Position numbers and translations under genes: made by a program. From Pegea sp. RAD2-039 (taxonomy: Eukaryota; Chordata; Thaliacea; Salpida; Salpidae), in contig JAQGEQ010000046.1 of NCBI GenBank assembly GCA_034620365.1, forward strand, positions 1-64,000: 64,000 bases of DNA. The letters are read 5' to 3'. Shown here piece after piece: positions 30,501 to 42,836 of the stretch (the first letter of the stretch is position 1; each line of letters opens with the position of its first letter). A model generated the notes under the pieces. That model was given only the letters and a program-made list of their open reading frames with translations, ran no database searches and was not told the origin of the DNA.

Positions 30501-33500
30501 GTTCTATCGTGTTTACAGTTTCAAATTGCTGTTGAATTAAACAGAATCTAATTGTTGTTTCAGCTTATAGCTCAGTGATTCTGATTTAATTATTTTTTTT
30601 TGTAGATTTCAGACTTACAGTTTGATTTGAACAATTTGGACTTCTCATTTTTCATTATTTTCTCACAAAATGATTCTGAATTTTTAACTTTGATGAATCA
30701 ACAAAATGACTCGTTAAAAATCCGATGGAGTAATTCTTCTTTTGATGTAGGAATTCATATATTAGGTCTATCTGGTTAAATTTAAATTAATTAACCTTTA
30801 GATACTTCAAACAAATCAAGAAAGAATTTTATCAAATCAGGTGGTTTATATTATGAACAAAAATGGTTCAGTAGAAGAGCCAAAAAGTTCAAAAATTAAT
30901 TTTGTTCTTCATCTCAATGATAATGAGGTGAAAGTAAAAGTTGGCGATGAAAAGTACGTTGCAATTGATCAAAAATCTCAACTTAAGTTCCAACGTTTCA
31001 ATTTCTTAGTCACATCTTCGACCAAATAGTTCATTTTGAATCTGGCTCATCATGTGAACTAGTCGTTGGATCCAAGCCAGAAGATGAATCCAACTTTAAA
31101 GGGATGATTCAAGACCTTCGACTCAACAACGTTCGTTTAATCATCAACGAAAGCCATTTTGAAGAAGGTGAGTTTGCAAAAGTGAATAACTTTCATTTAT
31201 TTGAATACTTGTCTTCAGATCCACCTAATAGCTACTTGATAGCGACTACCTCATCTAATTTGATGGATGGAATAACTTCTGACCCCCTTTGTGTCTTTCA
31301 TCCTAACGGATCTCTCAGAAGCCAGTCGCCATGCCAACATGAATCCTTATGTGTCACGACCTTCAATCAGTTTGTGTGCGTTTGCAAGCATGGCTGGAAC
31401 GGGCCTTTTTGTGAAAGAGCCAACTTTTGCAGGTACTTGTAGACTGCTTCAAATTTATCATAAAACTTTATTCGGATGTGACGTCATTCAAAACTCGCGG
31501 TCTAATGATACTTGATTTATCGTCAGTTTGGACAGCTGTCCACCGGAACTAACCTGTGAGCAAGTTTCAACCTTGAACAGCTTTAACTGTCGAGGGCCAT
31601 ATACTTTTGATGGAGCAAAACCTCTGTATTCGTTGTTTAGTGCCAGAAGCGATGTCTTCGAGAAAGAAGGGAGATTAGATTTGGAAATGCGCTTTCGGAC
31701 GAGGTAAAAAGATTTAAAGACATCTCCACAACTAATTGATCATTTACAGAAAGCAAGACTCACTTCTGGTCGAAATCCACGTCAATTATTTTGTGTTAGT
31801 GGTGAGGACAAGTACTTCAGGTCATTTAGAAGTAGAAGTTGACCACCAATGTGTGGCAGAGTCCAAACAACTAGCCACTGATGGACAGTGGCATCATCTA
31901 TCTATATCTACTTCTCAGTTGGAGTTAGTTTCTCCCATCTTACTACATCCTTGTAATCAGCTTCTTTTCAGGATAAGACTTGATGATGTGGAATTCAGTT
32001 GCAAACAGATGACTGTTCCATCGTTTCTTGCTCCGAATCACATCGAAATGTTGCTGACAGTCGGCAGTTTCAAAGGTGATAAAATCGATCATAACTTCAT
32101 AGAGCATCGATCCTTTTTCAGGTTGCTTAGAGGACATCTTCATCAATTCCCATTATCTCCCTCTTTACAATACTTCCCTGTTTCCACTTCCTTACGGTTA
32201 TCAGCTTCCGTTCTCATCATACGGATTTGATGTTAAAATCGGAAGTTGCTCTGGCGATGATGTCTGCTGGAGAAGAGCCAAAGGACCTTGTTTGAACAAT
32301 GGGACATGTGTGGACGATTTTAATGATTTTCACTGCATTTGTACTCCAGGTGAATACTTCTACTGAGCCTTGTCATGTGTCTCATACATCTCGAAACCAA
32401 CAGGGTTCACTAGCAACAGATGTCAGACCAACATCAATGATTGTGACGAGGAAAGTTGCTTTTCTAATGGCGATTGTGTGGATCTTGTTCTGGGTTTTAG
32501 ATGCGAATGTTTCCCAGGATTTGAAGGAGACAGGTAAGAGACTTACTCCTGATCAATTTACAAGATTTTTTATGCTTCAGATGTGAACTGGATATTGATG
32601 AGTGTGAGATTTTTTCACCTTGTTTAAATGGAGCAACTTGCCACAACTTTAATGGCAGTTACCAGTGTTTATGTGAGTCCGGTTTCGTGGGTCGAAACTG
32701 CTCTGTTCCTCATGACAACAAATGTGGCTTCAAAGATGACCTACCAGTCAATAACACCAACTACCCCTGTCACAACGAAGCTGAATGCTCATACAACAAT
32801 AACACGCAGGTAACAAGCGCAATTTCAAATGATCAGTCTTAGCAACATTTGTTGATTAAAACAGAGATTTTCTTGTGATTGCATCGAACCTTATATGGGT
32901 GATGTCTGTGACACCAAACAAGATGTATGCGCAAATGTCATTTGTCACAATAATGGCGTGTGCTTACACTCCAGGGTAAGTCACGTGCCGGTTAGTGAGC
33001 TAATTTGACGTAAGAGGTTACTAGGATACTTTCATATGTAAATGTGTTGATGGATACGAGGGTGACTTGTGTCAACTTGTGCATCACTGCACACCAACCA
33101 CTTGTTTCCATGGAGGCAGGTGTGTTGACGACGCTACTGATACCTTCCAATGTTTATGTTCCCCTGGTAACCAATCTTATCCGGCTAAACATTCATAAAT
33201 AGTTTTTCTATTTAGAAAGAGCTGGTCGCCGTTGTGAGGCATTCAACCGTTGCTATCAAGATCCCATGGTGCTGACGATAGCGCCTGATAGCTTCTGTGC
33301 TAATGGTGGAGCGTGTCATGTGATCTATCAGGTGAACGAATCGCTGCCAACATTTGAATGTTCGTGTCCTGATGGTTTTGTTGGTCAGTTTTATCTATTG
33401 TGACTCAATTCATCTCAATCAACATTTTTTAGGAGCTCGATGCAGTCATGTATCTCCTTGTTCCGAGTCGGCATGTGCTAATAAGGGTCGTTGCGTAGTA

Positions 33501-33899
33501 ACATGGCCTAAAGCCGCGTCTAACAACTCCAATATAATTCATCGACCGCTTGTAAAGACTTTCCCGGGCTTTGAGTGTGTCTGCTCCCGTGGATTTCATG
33601 GGGAACGCTGTGAGAAGGTGAGGGCATAAAAAGGTTAAATCCACGTCTAAATGATGACGTCATAGACTCCTGAAGAGCTCAGTCAACCTCTTATCACTAT
33701 AGCAACGATTGCAAGTGGCAGTTTGCTCTTTTTGTTGCTAACTGTGTGCGTCATTCTGTTGAAGACCTGTTCAGAGCAGAAGACACGAAGCTCACGTTAC
33801 CATCCCAACGAGGTACAAGACGCGAATAAACTTGACTGCAAAACACCTGAGAAACTACCCGAGTTGAAGCCATTACCTCCCAGTGAACGTCTAATCTGA
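27530..33899 (+). CDS. crb: Crumbs apical polarity protein
   Basis: Type I membrane protein defining the apical domain of epithelial cells; its tail recruits Pals1/Stardust, Par6 and FERM proteins. There are 27 phase-consistent exons, giving 1512 residues: 27530-27590, 27976-28077, 28131-28233, 28287-28496, 28555-28696, 28801-28912, 28968-29143, 29190-29340, 29395-29613, 29662-29870, 29920-30323, 30381-30483, 30606-30746, 30802-30953, 31010-31167, 31219-31432, 31527-31703, 31750-31923, 31972-32075, 32122-32349, 32404-32533, 32581-32809, 32865-32975, 33025-33166, 33216-33383, 33433-33617, 33666-33899. After a signal peptide ([15 protein letters not shown]) come about ten EGF repeats, then LamG, EGF, LamG, EGF, LamG and about eight more EGFs. 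A single TM (about 1444-1467) is followed by a 45-residue tail. The tail ends PPSERLI, matching the ERLI PDZ ligand, and its membrane-proximal [12 protein letters not shown] fits the FERM-binding motif. Exons 14-15 (LamG2) are the least certain boundaries. Confidence 0.95.
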
Positions 33900-35728
33900 T
33901 TTATTTTACCTGATCTGATTCAGTGTTTTTTATTTTTGTACTTTTTTTGTGGCTTTTGTTTTTGCGCCAAATTAAACTGTGAAGTAACTTCTGTTGTTAA
34001 AAGAAGCTGATAAAAGGATTCAAAAAAAAAGATTAAAAAGAATCCAACACTTGTTGGAACTTTTACATGTTTAAAAACTTAAATTTATCAGGTTTTGATT
34101 AGAAAGTAAATAATTTTGCAACCTTAAACTACAATTGTTCTTTAAAGAAAACTGATTGAAAATTTTTTAATGAATATCAATAAGCAATTAGCAAATAATT
34201 GCTTTATGTAATTAATGTTTTTAAACAGCAATTAGCCCTTAATGAGAAATCTTTCAATAAAATTTGAATATAAAAACTAAAATAAAGTGTTAAAAAGAAT
34301 CCTAGTAATATCATTACAAGGTAATCAATTTAATTTAACTGATTTTTAAAGCTTTTTTATTTGTATGTTAAGTTAGCTTATAACAATATTGATTTATGAA
34401 CAAGCAATGTTGTGACAAACCAAATATAAAGTACAAAAGATTAAAAAAAGCTTGTCACTTTGTTACCTTGACATGTAACAAAACCGTAAGCTAATAACAT
34501 GAAGCCAAGAAAATTTATTTCACTGACAAATCCTGCGCTTGGTGGACGTAGGTGGCTAGTTTTTAACTTTTTTCAACAAAGCCCCAATACTAAAAAGCCT
34601 TAAATGAAAAACAAATTGTCAAACCTTTAAATTACAAAGGCTCTATCGATCTCTTAAAAAAGTTAAACTATTTAAACAAACTACTATTTGATGATTTTTC
34701 TATATTGTTTAGCAACAACAATGGCATCAAAGATGTATATATCAATACAACATTTTACATATATCTAAAAAATAAATTTTCATTAGTCCATGCTATCAAT
34801 TTAGCAATAACTATGAGATAGATTTTTGATTACACTTTTAAACAAATACCTCTTTAATATAACATGAAATGCCAATAATACCTTCTTGTGGCTGAATCAA
34901 ATGTGATAACTTTATCTTAAGTTCTGTTAATATCAAGTACTTAAAGGTATTCTGGATTAAAATTCTGAAGTATTCCGATTTATTAGAAATAACAAATTTC
35001 CGAAAAAATAGTTAACTAACAAGCTTTTCTTAATATGTTCAATTCAAAGCCTACTAATTGTGTAGTTGTTGTACAAATTTATTATGAATATTTTGAAGTA
35101 TCCAAAAAAATTATTTAAAAAAATTTTTAATTATTTTTATATCATGTTTTAGAATATAATTGACATTTTAATAATTGCGCCATTTTGTTTCTGCAGCATG
35201 TGTTTATGGGTATTTTAGTATTCACATTAAAACTATGTAATTTAATCTACTTTTTAAATTATTTTTATTCTAGAATCGCAATTATTATTTGAATAAATAA
35301 TTTCTGGTAAATCGTTTAATGTTTATCTTGAACAAAAAATATTTGTAGAAATTTAACAAAAAATGATAAAAATCAGTTTTAAGTTCCTTAAAATTTAGAT
35401 ATGTACTCTTTTGGTTTTGAAATAATTGTACAAGTGAAAAAGAAAGCTCATTTGTAAGATTTTAAATTTAAAAGAATTTACATTATTTAAATAAATTCTG
35501 AGTTAGTTTTTAATTAGTTAGTTTTTATCTACTTTATCTTTTTTACTTGTATTTAAGATATGAAAGTTATTTGAAAGTTTATTTGAAGTAATGTTACTTT
35601 TCAATATACAAATGAAACTTAAATGATTAATTAGTCATAAATTTTGTACTACAAATTTTCAAGTAAAATCAAATAATTATTATTTTATCTTATAGTGGAT
35701 ATTATTGAATATAATAGAAATTGAAATT
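33900..35728. other. Intergenic DNA between Crumbs and URB2
   Basis: About 1.8 kb of AT-rich DNA between two genes on the same strand. It includes the Crumbs 3' UTR, with a possible ATTAAA signal at 33971-33976, and presumably the URB2 promoter. No other gene or repeat was recognised. Confidence 0.5.
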
Positions 35729-38700
35729 ATGAAATTATCAAACTTATCAGCAAGTAAGTATACAACAATTTTCAATTAATATTAAGTTTAAATAAATTTA
35801 TGTTTTATAGAATTATGAATGTTGGTTTATTATTTAACCATATGTGAATAGAACAGAAATTGTTTAAAGTTTTTAATGTATTAATAAGCCACAGATAAAA
35901 GTATGTCAGTGTATTATAAAACTAAGTTTAAATAAAAAACTAAAAATATAATTTTTATACATTTTATAATTGAATTATTGATATATTTGGTTTTCTATAA
36001 ATTTAATTTAAAATAAATTGTTTTTTCTTTAAACAGAACCATTGCATGACTTGAAATTGAAAGAAGTGAAATTTAAGGAATGTAAAAAACTACTTAAATA
36101 TTTGTGGGATTTTGGAAGTTTTCCAAAAAAATATCAATCTTTACTTACCTGGATTACAAACACTTTACAATCAAGCGACATGTCAGTTCTAGTAGCAAAT
36201 TAAAACCTTAGATTTTATATAAAAGTTTTATGTTTAATGATATTTTTAGATCAAAGAAATTTGTTTCTTCGTTGTGGAAACTAACTGCAGAGTTATTAAA
36301 TGAAGCTAAATTTAATGAAGTAATCTCTAAGAGGTTGGAAGATAAACTCCTGCAGCCAGCTTTCATTAAGGTTCAATTCAAGATCATCTTTCACTTTAAC
36401 ATATTTTAATCATTGATTTTAGAGCTATATTAAAGAGATTGAAAATTGGGAGGATATGAAAAGATTTGAAGAGCTTTTATCTGTTGGAAAATCTTTGTTT
36501 TGTGTCCAAGCTTTGTCTAATAGCATCAAATCTAGATTCGATTTGTTTTCAAAATTATCTTCAGCCTGGCTGAACCTGCTAATCAAGTACTTTATAATTT
36601 ATAACAAACTGAAACAACTTTTTTATTTTTCATTTGTAGATTAGAAACTGATACAAAATATTCTGGAATATCTAAAAGTAATGTGAAAGAGTTTGTCCTT
36701 GATATGATTATATCATATTCTAATATCTACTCCAAGCAGAATGACGAGATTTTGGTGAGACAGCAAAAATTATTTTTCTTTTTTTATACTAAAGCATAAA
36801 CCTGTTAGTAATCATCATATACAATATTATTTTAGAGATTCATCATTAAACTGATGATGATGAAGTTTTATCAGTAAATAAATTTATTATCAATAATATT
36901 TTAGGCATTGGAGGTATTTCTGGACAACTTTTTCAAATCTTCAATCATTTATTTGAAATTAGAATCTTGTGCAGATTTAGACAATGTTTTGATGAAAATT
37001 TATAAAAAAGGGATTTTTAAAAAGTGAGTCTTTTGTTTCACTGAATGTTTATCAATTTTTTATCTTTTTTTACAGATATCAATTAAACTTTTATAATAAC
37101 TTTGTTAACTTTGATTTGACTGGTAAGAAACAAACCAAAAAAGCCGACAACAAAATCAATCAATGTATTATCAAACTACAAAATATCTTATTTGAATTAG
37201 TTTCAAAGGTTATAGATTAGTTTAATTATTTCCAATCTAACATCAACCGTTTTCAACAGCAAAATACCATCGCTTGTATCGCGCTATTTTACAAATATTA
37301 TTTGAGTTTCTACTCTCAAAAATCAACTTCTCACTTTAGAATGTTTTCTAAATTGTACGAAATCATCGCCTTAAATGATGATGATGCTACAAGCGATGAA
37401 AAATTCAGATCAATTTCTCACATGATTAAAGTTGTAGATCTTCAAATTCTTAAACCACCATCACTAATCATTTATAATATTTCAGTTGAATATCGACTAT
37501 AATGTTTATCAAAGTAACTCAGACTCAGTACATCTTGAAGATCAAGTGATCTTCTATCAGCAGCTCCTCAACAAAATCCTTTCATTTTCATTCAGGTGAT
37601 TTGTTAAAACTCCTACAACTTCTTCAATCTTGATTTGTAGTCTTGGTACGGCATCTTGCATCCAGCAAATGTCCTCAATTGATCCTCAGAAGATAATTGA
37701 GCCGAAACTGGTTGATATCTTTCTCAAAACATCTTCACTATCTTCTAAACTCAACGACCAGGAAGACATCAAACAAATTCATGAGATGTTTTCCCAAATT
37801 TTTAAATCATTTATCTTCATTCGAAAGGTTATTTTATCGCTCATTCTGATTGGACGATGGTGAATGACGTCATTATAGGTTGAAATCGTAGTGGATTGTT
37901 TTATAAAGAGTCTGAAAACTTCTGATGAACATTCTCTCACTTACATCTTTTCTCAATCACTTGTGTCCAGCAACCTCAACAATTGGCCCACCACTACTGT
38001 CTTGGACATTTGGCAAAAGTTACAAAATGAAATCAGCAAAGAATCAGATCAAGTAAGTCCCTCACATCTTCTGCATTGATTTAATTACGGATGCTGCAGC
38101 CTCTGAAGATCGGATGCAAAAGACATCTTCCTGATCATGCTGAAGACACTGCAACTAAAATAATCAAAACTGGAAGTTCTTCTCATTCAGATAAAAAAAC
38201 GCGACGAAGCTTTCGTCGTCACGTGATCATCTTGCTCTCTCATTTAACTTCTCATATCTCACTTGATCAAATGACTCAACAAGTAAGGATTTACATCAAC
38301 TCTACCTCTTCAAATGTTGATGTCATTTTCAGATGCTCGCCACAAAACGAATCTTTCAACTTCTCGAACATTTAAATGAAGTTGTCGCGTCTTATGAGAA
38401 AGAAGAAGATGAAGATTGGATGGGATTGCTACTGATGAGAGATCAGTTCCTGCTTCAGCTGAAGCGATATGATCTTTGCACTGATCCTCTTTTGGATGCA
38501 ATTAAGATGAGCTGGGAGCAATCTGAGATTTCTTCTCGGATAGAACAACTGGCCACCAAGCAGGACAGTTTTATTGTCACTTACCGCGCCATCAAGTGGT
38601 TGTGTTTACGACTCTCTTGGTTGTCATGGCAACACTCCGAGACTTTCCACAAAGAGTCTTCATCTTTTAATGACGCGATCGAACAAACCAAACTCCAACT

Positions 38701-41435
38701 TAACCAACTTCAATCACGTGATGATTGTGCAGCACAGTGGAACGGCGACGAAAACGCGATTACTTCGCCAGGTAACCAGGCAACTAAACGTCCAATTAAC
38801 AAACTGAATTTAAATCTTCGCGTTTAGAAATGCTTTGCGCCGCGATTGATGACGTCACTTCCAATTTCGCTACTTTAATCGCAAACTGTTCGGGAAAAAC
38901 TCTGTTCCGCTTTAATAAATACGTAATCGACGATCAGCTGCTGGTTTCGATGTCATTCCGCGAAAACGCAAATTTGCAGCTGGAAGCGATCCGAAAAGTC
39001 TTTGAGATGTGGAAGAGCTGCTCTTCAAGTAATCTCTTGCCTCTAGATGTCGCTTTTCTTCAAGCTTCTTTCTCCACAGATGATTGTCTCAATGACATCA
39101 TTGAGAAATTATTTGACATCGATGAGTTGAATATGACGTCACTGATGACGTATGAAGTAAAAATCAAGAAGCAGCTGAAAAAAGTAGCAAAGCAGATGAC
39201 GTCATCCACGCATGATCAACTGTTCGTCGCGCTGCGTCGTCTTCCGGTTGAAGTCTTGCTCCCTGTTCCAGCTGGAATCCTTCTGGTCCTCAGCTGTGTA
39301 ATTTGGATGCAAGGGGACTCCCCAGCAAAAGGTCTTGACGTCATCCGCGACATCATTGGTTAGCCACGTGATTCTCGTCTTCATTTGCATCTTATTCGTG
39401 TCTTTGTCAGTCTCCAACACTGATCCTGTTGGCATCTTGAAGTTGATCCCACTTGAAATCATCTTTGTCAAGATTGCTGCAAAACACGTTTCTTCTCGTC
39501 TCGCTGATGACGTCACTTCCGTTCTAGTACGCACCGCTGTTTTTCGTCATCGCATCGATAAGCTTCGACGACACGTAAGTGCTTATGACGTCACTTCCGC
39601 TATCGCGTCTTACGTTTTCTGTACAGATTGTGTCTTTAAGCGATGATGGAATGCGTATGACGTCATTACGATTCTTCACTTCCGGTCTAACTTCGATTCT
39701 AGCCAGATGCTCACGATTCAGTGACGTCATCAACCGGCAGATGGCGCCAGTGAGCTATGAGTGGTTAAAGATGAGAAGTGGAAGTTTAAATCAAGAAGAT
39801 CTGAAAGTGAAATTTGAAGAAGAAATTATTCTCAGCTGTAAAAAGCAGTTAGATGCAGGTTTCAACTGATCTTTATCACTTCCTCATCCTAATCTCTTGA
39901 TCTTCAGTTGTATCTCTCTTCAACTCGGAGTCACGTGATTTACTCACCGAACTCACTTCCGACTTAGCTCTGGATATCACCGACTTGCGTCTGCTGCCAT
40001 CTAGTGACGACAAATTAATGAGACTTCAAAGTCGCGTGACGTCGATGACTTCACTCAAATCTTCTTCTGATCTCTATCTCCTCTACACCTACTATGACGT
40101 CATCATATTCCTACGCCAGCAAGACCATGTGGTCAAGTTAGAAGCCACACAATGGAAGAAGATGATTCAAGATCTTCTGAGTAGAAAAACAGAGTCCTTA
40201 GAAGAGGAAAAGCTTCTCGAAAAGATCATAATCCTCATCTTGATGCTGCATCCGAATGAAGATCACTTTTTAGGTCCTCTTTGTTTTTCTTCTTTCTTTG
40301 TTTTGCCTTTAACCTCTGATATTTACAGATTTGCTCTCTAGTGCCCTCCAGTGTCTGGATAATGGAAATCCCAATCTCAGACCCTGCTTTATGATCATTC
40401 GAATCATCATCCTCAGCTATAACCAATTGGATAAGACTTTTTGGATTTTACTTTCTAGTTTGTCCATTCATAAAAGTAAAAAATTCTTTCGACATCTTCA
40501 TCTTCTGTAGATGAAAATGATATTCATGAGAAAATCATCAATTTCCTCCGGGATTTTTTTGATAAAGTCCTTCGAATTGCTACATCTGAAGATCTTCACC
40601 AGGAGACACTAATTTCGTGCTTACGACTCGTTTCTCAAATCATATCAATGGGATCTGTGAGTGGAATCAAGAGACTCTCTCTTCTCACATCTTCATTATT
40701 TTAATCTTTATAGAAAGTCATCAGACATCAACAATTATGGACAACCTTCAGTTGCTTCATCAACGCTAATCTTTCAAGTGAAAGATTCTTCTTCTTCTCA
40801 TCTTCATCTCATTTGTAATCTTCTTCAGATGCGTGTGTCTTTCATCATGTGTATGACGTCATCAACGCTATTTTCACCAACCATTCGAAAGCAGTGATGA
40901 ATGTAATCCCACTGATCCTGTCCCACATCCGATCTATGATACGTGTGATCTTCCACATCAAGTAAAAAGTCTTTACTTTCATCTCAATTTTCACTCTGAT
41001 ATTATTTAGTAGTTCTTCAAAGAAATCCGATGAAGATTTGATGAAGATGTCTCATCTGGTGAAGAGAGTGTGTCTTTTCATCTCTTCCAACTTCACCTCT
41101 TGCTTCAAAAGAGTTTGTGATCATCATCAGAGACTGTTCTTTTTTAAATCATTTTCTTTTCAGAGATGCTCTTATCTGATCGCAGATTACATATACGGAC
41201 TCACACAAGGTCCTTTGCATCCATCTGTCAAGGTCTCAAAAATCTTTTTTTTCTGTTTTGTTTCATTTTTTTTTTGCAGACAAATCTGGAAACCGCGATG
41301 TTTCATCTGATGGCTGTCTGTGACGATCACATGTTTGCAATGTTGAACGTTCAGCTACCTGCGGGGGTCCGCGATATATTCCAAAAGTTCCATTCTGATT
41401 TCGAAAAGTATTTCAAATATTCGGGCGCTGTTTAA
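35729..41435 (+). CDS. URB2: Nucleolar ribosome-biogenesis protein URB2/Npa2
   Basis: Large helical nucleolar protein of the Urb2/Npa2 family, needed for early 60S pre-ribosome assembly. There are 24 phase-consistent exons, giving about 1393 residues (human about 1520): 35729-35753, 36037-36181, 36250-36370, 36423-36586, 36640-36754, 36905-37023, 37076-37208, 37260-37433, 37486-37595, 37641-37827, 37879-38052, 38100-38282, 38333-38771, 38828-39358, 39411-39574, 39627-39858, 39908-40273, 40329-40457, 40511-40656, 40714-40777, 40829-40961, 41010-41112, 41164-41232, 41280-41435. Assignment rests on the C-terminal family signature: YLIADYIYG, LHPSVK, then FHSDFEKYFKYSGAV at the end. The rest is alpha-helical and poorly conserved. 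The 51-bp intron 41113-41163 is in frame without a stop and could be retained. Composition shifts inside the gene: AT-rich before 37.9 kb, GC-richer with many TGACGTCA after. The tiny first exon (MKLSNLSA) is the weakest part. Confidence 0.85.
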
Positions 41436-42836
41436 GAAGAAGTCACGTTTTTGATTTATTTTAGAAAAATTGTTAATAAAAAAATGTGAAAAAATTCTGT
41501 GCCAAATTTGAAATCAGCGAAGTTGGAAGGTGGTTCGTTTCATGACTACTCAGCACTTGCCAATTGTTGTGGCGGCTTTTCAAGGGAAATTAAGTCCTCC
41601 AAATTAGTGATATTATCTATTAGGAGCAGTTGTATCATATTTCACTTAAAAAACTTATTTCTATTAATTATTATGATTTTTGATAAAACTTTTTTTTCTC
41701 ATTGATGTTATCCAACTTAAATCAATATTTTAAACTTATAAAAGAAAGCATAATATTTTTTTAAGAATAAACCTATTTTGTAACTGATTATTTTTAATTT
41801 ATTAGCCTCAAAACCATCAAAATGCCCACTGACAACTCACTCAGTAAGTTTTTAGTTGAAAAATATTTTCTCAATTTATTTTCACAAACTTTCTATAACA
41901 CAAAACTTTAAAAATGCATCTCAAATTTATTGTGTACAAAAGAGGTTTCCTTCAACAACAAACATTTCATTGTTCAAATCTTGAAAAGTGTTCATTTTGT
42001 AAGATTAGGCAGTAACATTTGTTCAAAGTACTCAAAATTAAAACCAATGGTGATTAACTAAAAACTATTCAGCAAAAATAAAAGGATTATAATTAATTGT
42101 AGAAAGAAGCAAACATTGAAATAAAATATCAAATACAATTTGTCATGAAAGAATCGGAATAAGCACAAAGATAAAATATCTCTGAAAACAAAAACTTAAA
42201 ATGTTTAACAGAAAAAAGATTTACAAAATTGTTGACAGTTTTAAAAATGCCATTCAACTCAAAGAAAGAAGATTTTGTGAAAGTTTGTATTCAGTCTGAT
42301 CAATTTGTAACAAGTTTGCAGCAAGAGTTATGTGATAAACCCAGAATCTTCTCATCTAGCTTGTAAATGGAGTTGATCCATGATTTGATCAAATGCAACA
42401 GTAAGTAGGAGATAGCTTCTTTGATTTCAAAGTAAAATACTGAAATTTGATGTTAGATTAACTTCAGTTTATTTCAAAAAAATCCACAACGAAATTTTAA
42501 CGTTTTTTTTTTACTGAATTTGTTTCTCAATTGAATTAGATTAACTAACTAATAACCGTTATCGCTTCGATGCATTTTAAACGTTTCAAATTTCTTACAA
42601 ATACAAGTAGTAAAGAAAACAAAATTTATTGAAAAATAATCTCTACTTTCTTGAAGAACAGAAAATATATATATTATCAACAACCAATAAATATTTGACA
42701 TCAAACATGTTAATCTTTAGCGAGCTTAAGTATGCAGTTATATCGTTGCAGAGACATTAAAACGCATCGAATAAATAAACAAAAAAATCCGGTAACTTAC
42801 CTGCTTACTATACAAGGTTGCTCTTCATAAGTCGGC
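41436..42836. other. Convergent 3' spacer between URB2 and the UNC5-like gene
   Basis: About 1.4 kb of AT-rich DNA holding both 3' UTRs. AATAAA on the minus strand at 42625-42630 may serve the UNC5-like gene. No open frame here resembles a ZU5, UPA or death domain on the minus strand. A short minus-strand frame near 42300-42400 is not convincing. Confidence 0.55.
41475..41480 (+). promoter_or_regulatory. Likely polyadenylation signal of URB2
   Basis: AATAAA lies 40 bp downstream of the URB2 stop, the first hexamer on this strand and a typical distance for a short 3' UTR. Confidence 0.5.

Noticed and set aside
42240..42420. Short minus-strand frame as a final UNC5-like exon
   Set aside because: The acceptor lacks a pyrimidine tract and the frame stops quickly; the exon at 42837-42850 closes the reading frame better.
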